Positions 24,143 to 39,100 of a stretch of DNA of 64,000 bases are shown in pieces. The position numbers and the translations under genes were made by a program. Location of the stretch: positions 71,117,091 through 71,181,090 of the forward strand of contig OX457026.1 of NCBI GenBank assembly GCA_949752745.1, given 5' to 3'. The DNA comes from Protula sp. h YS-2021 (taxonomy: Eukaryota > Annelida > Polychaeta > Sabellida > Serpulidae). How positions within the stretch are numbered: the stretch's first letter is position 1; each line of letters starts with the position of its first letter. The notes beneath the pieces were generated by a model. It searched no databases. It had not been told where the DNA came from and saw only the letters and a list, made by a program, of their open reading frames with translations.

Positions 24143-27100
24143 CTAAAACGACATAAATGAAGAGAAGTTACTTTTTTTTCATTTTTCCGCTAAATTCATT
24201 CGGTCTATTTTGAACCTTTAAACGGAAAGGGATACCACAGAATAATGTCAAATGAATTTTAACCAATTAGTTGAAGCAGTAATTTTATTTTACATTTATT
24301 ATGTTAAAAGGCGTAAGAAAACTACCAATGAAATTTTAGAATTTTAGAACCCGAAATTCAGTCAGGCGTGATATAATGAAAAAAGTGGAAGCAGTAGAGG
24401 AACCTGGGAGTGCCGGAAGTGGTTTCGCAGCATCTGTCCGATGTTCTGCGTGTGCGACAGGTCGAGGGCGGCGTCCACCTCGTCCAGGATGTACAGCGGC
24501 GCGGGCTTGAAGAGCAGCAGCGACAGGATGAGTGACAGAGCCACCAGAGACCTGCGCCAGAACAACAAAGTGACTCCCCATACCAGGCTGTTTTCATGCC
24601 AGGATCCAGCACTCATAATTCAATTGAATCTAAGATTTGAGTTTTAAGCTAAGCTGAGCTATTGCTCAAAAGTTTTGCTTACTGAATGAGTTATACTTTG
24701 CTCAAATTTTGAGTCTCAATGTGAGTTTTAACCATGTTAAGGAATATGAACGACAGGCTTTGTCGGGTTGGAGGGAAGGGGGCTGTTATACCAGACTTTA
24801 TGACCCTGAGGCGTACGGTGTGAGAGCGAGAGGGTTTTTTTTTTTTTTTTTTTTTTTGTTGCAATCCCCCCAGCCTTTTTCCCGGATACGTGGACTGCAG
24901 TATGGGCTGCTCACGAGATAAACCCATTTGAAGGTCCTCCCTTTGGGTTGAAGATGCCGGTGTTGTTTAAAAAAAAGATGCAAGTTGTTGCCGGTTGACA
25001 GCCCTCAGGACCGCCCATTAAGTATGCCAACATGGGAACGAGAGCTCTTAGCAATACGTACGCTTGTAGCTAAAGATTCGAGCTATCAGTTCTTTAAGTA
25101 TACCCTTAATTGCCAATTGCGTTCAAAAAACGTAATAGGTACTTGACAATTTTAACAGACACTTGATATCTCTGGCTACCTTTGTCCACCACTGAGTTCT
25201 TGCAGTGACTCCTTCCACACATCGCCGAATGCGACCTTGACCTCTAGGCCGTCCAGGATGCTGCATCCGTCCGGGGCGATGAGCTTGGCTTGCGTGCCCG
25301 GCAGCAATGTGGTGAAGATGGAGCCGAAGTCCTGAAAATAAGCACCCCCTGGTATGAGTATCAGGCAAACATGGAGTGAGCATTTGTTTCCTTGATAAAA
25401 CCAGTGTCCCAGAAACACTACAGTATAAAATCTGTGATACTCAAAGAAGATGACATCTAAGTCACGTCGTAAGATTATGTTAACAAAAAACACTGTAACC
25501 TTAGAATTAAATTCGCCATTTGAGACGAAGAAAAGAGTTTTTGTTTTCACTTATTTTTTGATATAGTTTAAATTTCGAGGTGGTTCTCTTTTAACTTTAG
25601 CTTAGTGTATGAGACACTATTTCTTTCCAGTCACCTTCAACAAAAACAAAAGGCAAATTTTAAAAATTCAGAACCCTTTCCCGTCCCCTTCCCTCCAATC
25701 CTTTGCAAACGTACTTCCCGCACTTTTTAGACGATACCCAAAAGACAAGAGTGGGGTGTTTTGAAGCATCACCTTGTTGACTTGCGAATGGGCCTTTTTA
25801 AGGGCCTCGTTTTTCTTTTCGTCCAGTTCTTTGATGACGGCGGCGATTTTAGTTTTGTCATTGAGTACGATTTGCCTTTTCTTCATCAAGTCCGAGTACT
25901 GTAGAAAAAAAAGACCGTAGCAATGGACAAGTAACTGACACGTGACACTCGTGTCGCATCTCATAACGTTCTTCCACTTCGTAACGTCGATCTCGAACAT
26001 TTAGGCTGAGTTACCCACCCTAAATCTAGACCTGGTTTCCATGAGCTTAACTATGGGTACAAGGTCTTGACTTATGTTGAGAAATTCATCGGTTATCCCA
26101 CCCAGTACTGCAGTTGCCCTGGCTGTTTGACCTTGACGGTTTGACCCAAATAATGATACTTCTTGAATCTTAAACAGCCTCAGTGTCATTTGCACCTGAA
26201 AATCAACAGCCAATAAATATAAAAAAGCACTTAGGGTATTACTGTAACTACTATAGAACTTTCCAAACCTGTTCTTCGGCTTTCCCCAGCATGTTCATGG
26301 CCCGCATGTTTACTTTCTTGGACAAATTGTCTTTCGTTTCTTCCAGCTTTTGAATGCGTCTGCCAACCTCTTTTGGGTCATTGGTTACGAAATCGTAGGA
26401 CATGTTCGGCTGGCCGAAAAATTTCCTCTCTGTCGCAATCCACGAGTGTGTTTTCAGGTAGTCTTCAACCTACAAAATTAAAAGCAAATGCCGTCAATCT
26501 TAAAATGCTTCAATTTCTTGGGGAATTCACAAGCTATTATATATGGTCTATTTGCGAGATACATAATTCAACCCCCCCCCAAAAAAAAAAAATTCGGCCC
26601 TTAAACTAATACTTAATCTGTAAGGTACGCTCGTACATAGAATACTCCAAGAACGTGAACCGATTTCTGAAAGGCGATATATTTGGTCAAAAACTAATAT
26701 TTTCGAAATCATTTCCCCCTTCGAGCAGAATTTATAAACTTTTCAGCCTGATTTTGGTTTGCTTTACCTTTACAGACAAGACGATGTTTGTTGTCAGATT
26801 CTGAAACCTTTCAAAAAAAAAAAAAACAAAAACAAAAAAAACATAACATTGCTACTTACTCTACAGACTACCCTCCCCCCCCCCCCCCACACCAAGAAAA
26901 CTGCCTAACTGAAGCTGTTAATTTATATGCACAGTCAGCGTATTTAAAATGACCACGTAAGATTTTGAATCCAGGCATCGTTCTTATAAAAAGCAACACA
27001 AGCATTTCGCTGTTCTCAGCGTATTTGGCGCATGCAAAGAAAACACACATCGATTTATGTAATGCACAGTATGGCTGTTGGCACATGCGACAGGCTTGTG

Positions 27101-30100
27101 CAAATGCTGCTACAGATCTTACGCGTTGCATTTCTTGATTAAAAAAAAAAAAAACTTTTTTTTTTTTGCTTCGCGTTTTGATCATGAAAATGAAAACAAA
27201 GGCGAAACCAAAACGCAAGATGCACAACTTCAGATCAACTACTACACATGTGCGAAATTTTGGAGTACCAGGGCCTGCATGACCAGGGGAGTAGTAAAGA
27301 CAACATGACGGACCAGTAAAGATAAAAAGGTCCGAAACATTGGCCCCAGCTAACTTCAATACACTCCTCGACTTGCCTCCTCTTAAATATAAAACGATAC
27401 CCAAATGGGTTTCCATATCTTTTTAAAAAATTGTCGTCGGCACAACAAGACAGTAGATTATTCTGACCGCTACACCAAAAGCAATCACAAACAGAAAGCC
27501 AAAAGAGTACCCAAGACAAACTAAATAGTGGAAAAAATATTATCAAAATAAACTAGAGCCTCAGAGATACAAGATCCCGTGTAACTCGGATTACTTATGT
27601 AATCGGTGCCAAAGTCGCTTTGCAAGGTGCCATCCTACTACTACTACTTTACCACTGCCACTTTCAGCACGTTTGTCACAATTCTACCAGTTTTTTTAAT
27701 TTTAAATTTCGACAAAAGCTAAGTTTTATACATAACAAGCATATCCAAGGACATGACCCAGCCGAGTTACCAAACAAGGAAAGAGAGAAAAACTCTGAAA
27801 CGAATACTGTTAGGCCAAAAAATGAAGAACTTTGTTTCTGAACGTAATTTTTCATTATTTTAAAACACAAAAACGAGTTTTCCCGGGTGGAAGCTACCCG
27901 AAAAGGAATGTTGGAGAGGTTGAGTTTTGACGATTCACGTATTTACCGACACTTACACAATTTTACAAAATTTTTAAAATTCCATCATTTCGGTATTTTT
28001 TGTCATTTGCGAAAAAAAGCAAAGTCAAGGTGGGGAAGCACCTAAGAAACTTCCGATTAAAATATTACTATATAACTTTGAAAAAAGACTGAGAGAAATG
28101 AACGGTTTGACAATTCAGTTATTTACTACCATTTATTCCAGTTTTTGCCAGACTTCAAAGTTCCGCCATTTCCGCAGTTTTTGGTGAACCGCGAAAAAAA
28201 ATAGCCTGGTAGGCGAACCCATGGGGAACATCCCTGCGTAACATCTAAACGATTGGAGTAAAACTGCAGGAGTAGAAGCATTTTAAAAATGGGTCAAAAC
28301 GGGCACAAAAAGTGCCGCCATTTTGTCAGTTATTCGTCAATCGTCAAGTAATAGCCAGGTGGAGGACCACCCAGGTAACATTCCTGCTTAATATCAAAAC
28401 GCCTGGAGCAAAACTGTAGGAGGAGTAGCATTTTAAAGAAAAAGTTTAACATACGCACATACATTCAGGCCCCCAACAGTGATACAAAAAGTCGGCTGGG
28501 TTAAAAAGGTTATTTTGGCACTTTTCAGTATCTGTTTTATCCGTTTGTGAAATTCAAAAAAAATAAATAAATAAATCAGAAGAATAGTTTATGAGATAGT
28601 CTTGGACGATAAGTTCAATTACGCGTCGCGTGTGAAATTTCAAAACAATCCAACCTATAGTTTCGGAGATATAACCCGGGCACGACGTTCTATTACACAG
28701 ACAAAATTCTGTGAATGCCTGTTTTTACCAAAATCTCAAAATACTATCATTTTGACAATTTTTTTTGGTTTCCTAACAAAAGCATGACGATGTACACTTT
28801 CAATATGTGCTCTGTTTGTGTGTGAAGTTAAAAAGAAAATCCGACATATAATTTCGGAGGTAGACACGAAAATACACACGCGTTTTCCATTAAGCGGACA
28901 ACATTGTATGAATGCTAATTTCCAAAAACTGTCATTTTGACAATTATCATGAATCGGAATGAAACCATGACACTGCACACCTGCAATATGTGTACTATCC
29001 GTGTGTGGAACCTCAAAACAATCCAATTAATAGTTTTGAAGATCTAGCCTGGGACACGACGTCGAAAATACGTTACGTTCCAAAAATTTAAAAAAAAAAA
29101 AAAAGAAGAAAAAAATGTCATTTTGAACAATTTTTCAAGAACCCGAACAAAAATACGACTTCGCATACCCCCAATATGAGCTCTATCCGTGTGTGAAATG
29201 TTAAAAAAATCCGATCTGTAGTTTCGGAGATATAACCTCGACTCCACGCAGACAGACGGACAAGCTCATAACTATACCCCCCCCCCCCCCATCCTATAGA
29301 GAATATAAATATATACAAAGTTTACATGGGTATACACGCATATGCAAGCGGCTGCTCCTCCCACCCCCCCCCCCCCCCCCCCCAATCACCCTCGACATCG
29401 GCTAGAAAATAGAGAAAATAAATGACACATACAGAGCGGGCAGCCTCTTTGGCTTCTTTGGTGGTCTTGGTGATCTTGTGCTCTAGCTCTTGCAGCTGCA
29501 GGTCGGCGGCGTTGCCCTCCTTCTGCAGGTCTCGGTGCTGGCGCATGCGCTCCTCGATGTCCTTATTGCAGGCCTTGAGGCGTTCCTTCTGCTCGTTGAG
29601 CGCCGTCTGCGCCTCCTTTACCGCCTCCTGCAGGACACATCAGCAACGACACACGTCAGCAACGTCAACATTCCTGCCCACAAGTCTGAGCAACACGCAA
29701 ATACACACGGTCACACGTCAGCAAGGTCCAAACCCCGCGCCCATAAGTCTGAGCAACACGCAAAACCAAGTCAATCACGTCAACATTCCGTGCCCACAAG
29801 TCTGAGAAGCACGAAAATACACGTCAACATTCCGCACCCACAAGTATTACAGGTCAACACTCCGCGCCCACAAGTGAGCAGCATGCAAATACGCACGTCA
29901 ATATTCCGCACCAACAAGTATTACAGGTCAACACTCCGTGCCCACAAGTGAGCAGAATGCAAATACACACGTCAACATTCCGCACCCACAAGTATTACAC
30001 GTCAACACTCCGCGCCCACAAGTGAACAGCACGCATATACGCACGTCAACATTCCGCAGCCACAAGTATTACACATCAACACTCCGCGCCCACAAATCTG

Positions 30101-33100
30101 CGGAAATGCTTTTTCAGAAGGGAAGGGGGCCCGCGGGGGTGTAAAAAAATAGAAAATGCAGTTAATCAATGCACTTAAAATGCATCCCCTGGCTTATTTT
30201 AACTCGGGACAGGACACAGCAAAGGCAAGGGTGAGATAATTAAGACTTCACAGAATTTCGAGAACAAACACCAGTTTCAATATTTGTGTGACGTCTTTTT
30301 ATGTTGCTACACATGTGCGTATTTTACAGTATGAGAGTTCACTGAACTGACCTTGGAAGCGTTGGCAGTTTGTTGTAGCTGTGAGACTTGTTCCTCAAAT
30401 CCCTTGATCGCCTCCTCTGTGGCTTTCATCTGTTCCTCGTAGTTCTTGACTTCTCTCGTCAATTCCTCAACTTCCAGCTTGACGCTCTCGACTTCCTGTA
30501 CAGTAAAAGCATGATAAAATAAGCACCATATGTGGCCACCGCAAATCAACAACGTCCCTTTATACCCTCCCTTTCCTCCTCCCCCCCCCCCCCCCCACAC
30601 ACCTTCCCTTCCGCCCACACCTGGCTGCAATCATCTGCATTTTGTTCCAGCAATTCCGTGTTGCACTTTCACGGATGTCAAGGGCACACATATGCGTAAT
30701 GACACAGCCACACCACATTATAACAACCGTGCGTTTCGATGTCATTTTAATTTCATTCAACCATAACCTGCAGCGACACAAGAACCGAGTTTCGGCTCGC
30801 AGGAGAAACTCGATAAATACCTGCTCTTTCTCTTTCGTTTTCTTCTTGGATTCGTCCAGCGCTTTCTTGCTTTTCGCCACATTCTGTTCCGCCTCCTTCA
30901 GCTCCCGTTCGCGGATTGCCTTGGCGTTCTTTATCTTATCCTCCAGGTCCTTCACCTTCTTTGTCGCTTTTACTTTTGTTTCTTTCGCCTCAGACAATAT
31001 TTGCTCACTATCATCTAAGTAAAAAACAAAATATCAACCTTTTTATACATTTTTGTACACGTAAATAAACTTGAAAATGCCTTGAAATGGAGAATGACGT
31101 ACCTATTGTCTGCTGCAGGGCTTGTATTTCTTCTAACTGCTGACCGTGTGTGCTTTGTTTCAGCTTTTCCTCCACAAGCTGTGCCTCCCTCTGTTTCAGC
31201 TCAAGCTTCTGCTTCAGCTCCCCATATCTGAAAAAAAAGTTTTTTTTTAACATTTGTTCTTTTCCAGAGGGGGGAGGGGATAGGGGTGGGTGCGTACGGC
31301 GATGTCGAGAAAGAAATAGCGAAGTTATGTTCTCACAAAGTGTTATTTGAATGCGACTGCTCCATATTGCAAAGCAAAATAGCTTCAACCACGCTTGACC
31401 TGCTAAATTTTAAAACCACCGTTGTATGGTTTTCAGTACTCAGGACTACAGTACAAGTTCTGCCCGGCTAGATCATGTGTCATGTACACCACAACCATCG
31501 AAGAAATGTCCACTTACCTGCACGATGGAGAATTTGACAAGGGATAGATCTTAGTGATAGATTTAAAAGTAAACAACGTCGAAAATCTGTGTGGAGATGA
31601 TTTGTCATGCGTCAACAAAAATCTTGTGTTAATTAGAATAAATGAAGGTCACGACTTACCGTGTTGCGACACGCATGATATCGGAGAGTTCCGCTTCGAC
31701 CTTCCGTAACTGCTGTTCCTGGACGTGTAAATTTTCCTCTGCATCCCTCAGTTCTCCAAGCTTAGCCAGCATATTGCCGACATTGTTTCTGGCACCTAAA
31801 AGCGATGGATATCACATACTCCTCAAACTTGCTTTTCACTCTCTGAGCTCAGATGAAATAAAAAATAAGAGTGTTCAAATGCACGAACACAGTTTACTCA
31901 GACTTAAAGCACACCAGGAGCTTTTAATATTGAATCTAGTCCTCAAGCTAAAAAAAATACTGGTAAACTAGTCTTTTAACGCAATAAAATACTGTCTACA
32001 AATAATATCCAAGACTCCCAGTCGCGTTAATTCCCAGCACCGTAGAATATTAAGGAAAACGATCGACGGTCAGCCAGATTGAAACAAAGGAGAAAGGTTT
32101 TTGTGCTAATTTTAAACGGTACAAATTAACAAGAAGGTATCCATAAAATTCGCTTGCACTGTGTTATCTTTCACAAAGATTGTGACGTAAGTTGTCATTA
32201 TTGCGCAGCTACGGAAACTTCGTGAGGCAACCCTGCTCGTGACGAACGAGATCGTAAATACACTCTCGAGTGGTCGCAATACTTTCCGGCCTTTTTACAT
32301 AATATCTTAGCCTCGTTTAGATATCATTCAAAACCTCGTATCGTACCTCCGGTGAGAGTACCGGCTGGGTCAAAGCTATCGCCCTCCAGTGTGACCGATT
32401 TCTTCATGACGGCCTCGTTGAAGGTCACCTGCTTGGCCGCCTCCATGTCAGCGCAGACGAAGGCATTGCCGAAGACGAACTCCATGGCCTTGACCAGCTC
32501 CTGCTCGTAGCCCACCAGCGACAGGGCCGTGTGCACGCTGTTCTTACCCACCTATCGTAACACCGCATGGCATGTGAACGCGAGCAGACGCTAAACAACT
32601 CGAAGTCGGACCTTTATCTGATCACCTTTAAAACTATTCGCCACATGAAACTTCTGCAAATCAACGACCCTCATTACAGATTCTTAAAATACACTTGTAC
32701 TACCATATGTCAAAAGCCCCCCTCCCCCACTCCGCCCTCAAATGCGTAACATTGACCCCCTTTAGAATATACTTACAAGATTTTCGGCCTTGCGTACAAC
32801 ATTTTGGTCGATGGCCCTGGCTGAGATCTTGTTCAGTGGGATGATAGTGTAGCGCCTCTTCAGTTCACCCTTCTGTAGAAGTTTCTTGCCGGTCTGTTCC
32901 GTGTCCACCACTACATTGTACAACTGATAAAACAAACAAACTCAAGAAGCCCTCAAAAGGTACTGTAAGTTGGTCCCGTGGAGTAAAATGTGACATGTCA
33001 CTGCGCTGTAGTCTAGTGGATTGATACTGAACCTGTTTTGTGACTCTGTGCAATTCAAAGCTAAGTTTTTATGACAGTGTCGAAAATCGTACTCAGATCT

Positions 33101-36100
33101 ATTTGCACTTGAAAATTACTCATATAAACACTAAGAACTGACATTTGGATACATATTTTTCAAGCCCAAAACTTAAAATGTCATGTGCCTCAAATTCGCC
33201 CCTACAAAAACATGTGAGATTGTGGCGGAATACCTTGCCACCCGCGGCTACTTCGAGGGCTGTGGCCGTCTTTGGGTCTTTCACTTTGACAAGCTTGGCC
33301 ACAAGGCCGTGCACTTTGCTCCTGTCGAAATTCTTCTCCGGATCTCTGTACTGGAAGTGCAGTTGTGGGAACCTGAGCGGAAAATGCGAAGGGAAAAAAG
33401 CGAGGCGTGAAATATCATAAAAAAAATCGACATTTTCTTTATATTCAATTTGCGTTGATTCTCAGTGACTCGAAAAGTGAAAAAAAGACCGCTAAAGCAC
33501 CAAAAGAATTAGCCCTAAAACCGTGCGCTTTCCAAACATAAATGTTTGCACGATGTTTCTTTTCTCTTTATGGTGCTATATACTATATAACACGGCCCCC
33601 ACCTCAATTACACTGTATGTCAGTGCGACACTGTACAATGAGCGCGCTGCGCTTTACCTGGCCTCTAAGGTGTCGACTTTCTCCCTGTAATGCTGCACCT
33701 GGCCGCTGAGCCTCCGCCGCTCTTCCGACAGCCTCTCCTGCCTCCCCTCCTCGTAGCCTAGCTTCTTCATCTCCGTCCCGATCTTCTCTATCTCTTTCTG
33801 TGCCGTATCGAAGACGTTTTTGTCCTTGTTATAGCCTTTCTCCGAGTTCTTCAATTCCGATTGTTTCTTTTTCACCTCAGCCCTGGCGTGCTTCAGTCTA
33901 GTGGCACATTACAATACAGACCATACAAAGTATATGTACCCGCCCTTTTTACCCGTGTTACAAATTCAAATCCAATATGCAGCCAATTTGGAGTATGCTT
34001 ACGTTTAATTTCTAAGCAGCCTACTATACACAAAAATGTATAGTTAGTTTTAATGTTTTTTTTTTACACAAAATATTAATTTGACCCTCACCCGGTAATT
34101 TTGTTTTTGTTGTGTTGTAAGCTCACACTCAGCACACTTTTCATACGCTCACATTCAGCATGCTTTTCATGAGCTGTCGCGCAGCATGATTTTTATAAAT
34201 TCACGCGCAGCACTTTTTTTATGAGCTCACGCGCAGCGCGTTCCACTCACCTCATTTCCGCCTGCTTGGTCTCTGTGTCCGCGTTACTTATATCGTTCTT
34301 TGCGGCTGTCAAAAAAATACACACATGAACTAAACATTACTGTAAATACGATTTTAATGCAGCATAAATAGCAATGTCATATTTCAAGTTAGTACTGTTA
34401 TATTATTAATATTTATCAATGCTGGAAATATGATTGTAAAATCTAAACTGTTTTTTAAAGCAAACACAAATTCTTTATTTTTTAACTTTACAAACCATGC
34501 CTTCCATGGAGAATCCGTCAAAGACAGGCGTTATATACCGGCACTGCAACCCCCCCCCCCCTTCAATAAAAAAGCTGGCCACTCGTACCCATGAGCTGGT
34601 CATTGAGCGTGGCGTCCTCGCCGTCCTGGTTGCTGGACAGGCCCGCGCTGACCGCGTGGTAGTGATTCTGCGCGCTCGCGTGCGCCTCCTGGTCCTGTGT
34701 GCTCTTCTCACACAGTTTCACCAGTTCCTTGTCGAGCTTGGTCAACTCTTTCTTTTTGTTCTCTATCGCCACGTTATCCTGTTTTTTTTTCCCAAAAAAT
34801 GTACATATTATTCACCATGTTTAATTTTGAAAAAAAAACAAAAAAAAACAATTAAACAGGAAACAGAAACATTTCAGAGGTTATACTGGCGATGTGTTTT
34901 TATTATTACTCCATGATCTGACAACGCTCTAAGTGTACTAACTTCCCATGCTGAAAACAAAATTCAAAAGCTACACTGCAGTCTACTGTCCATCATTTCC
35001 CTCCTTCCCTTCCCTCTCTTACCGTCAGCTGTAACAAGATACAATGTATTTGAAGGAGTCATGACAACCCAAAACGCCACATAAATAGCTCAGCACATGC
35101 TAAAAGATAATCTCGAAGGGCATCCAAAAACTACCCAAGTTGCAATATCAAAATGTCAGGTAAATTGAAAAGGCAAAACTATTTTTCTCACGGAAGTGCA
35201 GTTTTTGTTGATTTCCCTGAGCTTCTTCTGCTCGGCTTTGAGCGCCTCTTTCTTGTGAGCGACGTTACTCTGGGCCTTGGCGTCCTCCTTCTGTCTGTCC
35301 GTCAGCACCGTCTCCAGGTTTTTCATCACGCCGCCAGCCTCCTCGTCCCTCTTCTTCTCCAGCTCCGAAATGCTCTTCTCCAACTCACAGATGTTCACTT
35401 CAATCTAAGACAAAATTTTTAAAATAATAACACAAAAAACTTCTAGTGCACTAGTCGAAACACAAATGGCACCACTACTGGATAAATAAGTAAAATGTCT
35501 AATCAACTATATTATTTTTTATAGTATTAACGGTAAACGAAATGCTAGAATTTCAGTCTAGTACTGACTCTCAGTTAGTGCTCCATGAAATCAATATTTC
35601 TTTTCGGTCTTGTGTTGTAACATATCTTCACCTTTTTGTGTGAATTTAAGTACCTTGTCTTCGTAACCGCGATCAGAGAAGTAAACAGTGATAATGCGGT
35701 CTATGGTCAACTCGGCACCTTGCCAACTCGGCACCTGACCAACTCGGCACTTTTTGGTTAACTCGGCAGTCACCAACTCGGCACCCGCTTTGCCAACTCG
35801 GTACCTGGGTATACCAACTCGGCACCCATTATAACAGACTTGTTTTTTAAACCCTGACACTATCTTTTTGTAACAAAATGCAATTATTCTCGTGAATGAC
35901 GTGCCAAAGGCAAGTATTTAACCTCCTTCATCACAATAACAGAGACCCCTTGAAAAGCCTATGATTTTCTGTGTTGTTTTTAATTGCAATTAAGTACATG
36001 TCAGAGATCGGTCTTTTATCCATTTCAGCGCAATATTACAGAACGGTTCAAATTCCGGGGATCCCCTTTTTTGTTTTGTATTGAAGTGCCATAGTTTCCC

Positions 36101-39100
36101 TGGTAAATTGTAATTCATATTTGAGGGTATAATTGCAATTGGAATAATATCTGACAAGCAAAGTGATTGGTTTGCACTTGACTGAGTAATTTACGGAGTA
36201 ACCGTTGACACGCAATTGTGATTGGTTCGGCTGCATAGCTCGAGGGCATTAAAAGGGATGTTTTGTGAAAGAAAGATTCATCACAACTCAATGCGGGTAA
36301 CTACGATTCATCAAATAAGCCTTAGGATAACTGCAATTTGAAAAATGGACTTCGGATAATTACGTTCAACTTGTTTTTTTTTCTGTGTACTGAGATGCCA
36401 CTGGATAAATGCCTTTACGGCAAAGAGGTTCTTAGACCTCGTCAGCAGATCGTTAATTGTATAAACTGTTCTAAATTGCAACATAGGACATGTTTCACGG
36501 GAATTTCCAGACGGATTATCACGCTGCGAAAAGAGTTTGCCTGCATGCATTTTATAATTTGACAGTGAAAATGAGAATTAAACAGTAAGAATGGTAATGT
36601 TATGCAGTTGCAATTTATTGATATTTCTACTATTGGAATTGCAATTAATAAATAAACTGGCTTGCAATTATAACAAGCAAACAAAAAAACTGAAAATAAG
36701 AACTAGAGCCTCAGTAAGGCAGGATCCCCCGTGAAGCAGTAAAAGTAAAATGAGGTCAAGTCACGCTGCAAGCTGCAATTCCTTCTATTACAAGTTGGCC
36801 GGACAAAACAGCGTCTCACGATTAATTTAAAGCCAAAAATTCACCATTTTTGACAATTTCCCACGACGTCAATTTTTGCCCGATTTTAACAATAATGCCA
36901 CGTTGCACATCTTCAATATATACATTTTCACCACGCAAGGTTTCAGGTTCCCATGACACACCTTCTATGAGAAGTCGGCCGGACAAAACTTAGTACTTTT
37001 TGCAGACAGACGGACGGACAGACCGACCAGCTCTGAACTATATCCCTCCGTTTCACGGGGAATAATAAAACTGTACGAATTGTAATATTGTGTAAGTTGC
37101 AATTCATGGGATTTCAATTGTCGCAATTATTATTAATAAGACAGTGGACAGCACCACTGGCTTTAGTCAGTAATTAGGGTAACTGTTCAATTGCAATATT
37201 TTGTTGGTATTTGCGGAGAAGCCTTGAACGCAATCAATAAATATATTTTTGCTATTTTTATATCGAAAACGGTTGAATAAAAAATCATAAGTTGATAAAA
37301 ACAGGAGTTTTTCATTTATTTACGGTGGGATTTGTTTTTGTTTTTTTTTCGGGTGCCGAGTTGGTATCACCGGGTGCTGAGTTGGTCACACCGGGTGCCG
37401 AGTTGGTAAGAATTTGGGTGCCGAGTTGGTAAACGCGGGTGCCGAGTTGGCAGGTGCCGAGTTGGCAAGGTGCCGAGTTGACCAAACCCCGATAATGCAA
37501 AAGAACGTCCGGAAGCTTCCCACAGTTTTATTTTGATCAGTTGCTTACAAGTTATTTTGTTAAACGTGTGTCAAATCATAGAATAAAAAATGCAGAATCC
37601 ATTCACAGTTTCGTTTTCTGTAATAACTTCACGTCAATAGTTGCCTTTTCTATCAACTGAGTGTTTTTGATCATTTAATCCCAATGTTTTTTATTCAAGG
37701 TAGTGACTTTGTGTGTAACGAACGGTGGTGAAAGAGACAAGAAACTTTACAGTGACATCATTTTTTTTCTTGTTATTTAAATCAGAATTTTTTTGTAAAA
37801 AGAAAAAAATCCATTTCTGATTATGTCCCTCCATACCATAGAAACTACATACCAAGTTTCCTTAAAATCCCTGCAGTTGTTCTTGAGATATCCTGTTAAC
37901 AACTCATTCCGATGCTGAATAATTTCCAGGATTTGGTAAATTTCGAAGTCCATCTGGTTCATTTTCCTTACGCCAACCTAACCCATTTACAATACCGATC
38001 CTTGTTAATGCCCACAGGAGCTACACACCAAGTTTCATTAAAATCCTTGCAGTTGTTCTTGAGATATCGTGTTAACAATAGTCAATCAAGAGCTGAAATT
38101 TTCTAAGTCCACCTGGTCCATTTTCCTTGGACGAAACTGGCCCATTTACAATGCCGATCTGTGTTTGTTCCCACACAATCTACATACCACGTTTCATTAA
38201 AATCCTAGCAGCAGTTTTTAAGTTATCGTGTTAGCAAGCTGTTGATGACAGACCGACCGACAGACCGATACACGGTCAGTCGCATATATTCCCCACAGGT
38301 TTCACCTGTGGGGAATAAATAAGATCACAGACATTCGTTTGGCTACTAATATATACATCACAACGGCAGAGCACAAAACTACACTCAAATAACCACGAAA
38401 AGAAGTCGGACTCCATGACTGCAAAACCCAGCGATGCAAGTTCTCCGTCCTGGGGACGGAATTTCGTCCTGGCCTGCGCTACGTAATCGCTGTTCATGAT
38501 ATTTATAATCTGAAAGCGAAGGGAAAGCTGAAATATTACCTCCTTCTGTCTGTCCGCCAGTTTCGTCACGCTTTCCTGCATTGTTGCCAAATCTTCCGCA
38601 GCTTTTTGTTTCGATTCCTGAATGCAACAGCACAAACACCATATATTTATTTGAAACCTTGCTATCACCAAAGCCCGCATCGCCATCCCCCCCCCCCCCA
38701 CCCCTTCCTCCGGTTCGACCTCCCAGTTTCCGTTTTAATAGATGGAAATCTTTCGCAAGAAATCTGTAAATGAGAACAACTCAGAATACATGACTTTTTT
38801 TTTACTTTTGGTAATACGGCCGCCTGTCATAAGAACATTTTCCTTCGCGCGTGGGCTTGTTTTGTCATTATGGCGAGTTCTTCGCTCTACTCCCACCACC
38901 AGAGAAATGTTCTTTTTATCACGTCACAGGACGATGAATGGCGTACCTCTGCGCAGATGAACCTGTAGGCTATGTACATCTTATTCAGATGCTCCAGCTC
39001 GCGCACTACTTTCTGAAACTCTAAGTACGAGGACCGCTCCTCTTTAAGTCTCGCTAGTGTCGGGTTGATTTCTTCAGTGAGAATCTGGCAAAGACACAGA

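Noticed and set aside
26868..27416. 182-codon minus-strand open frame in SMC2 intron 18
   Set aside because: Ends in poly-Gly from a C-run, contains a poly-Lys/Phe stretch, no splice context or known domain.
29422..29951. Plus-strand open frames of 127-153 codons over SMC2 exon 18 and the adjacent minisatellite
   Set aside because: Antisense of a GC-rich coiled-coil exon plus tandem repeats; no domain.
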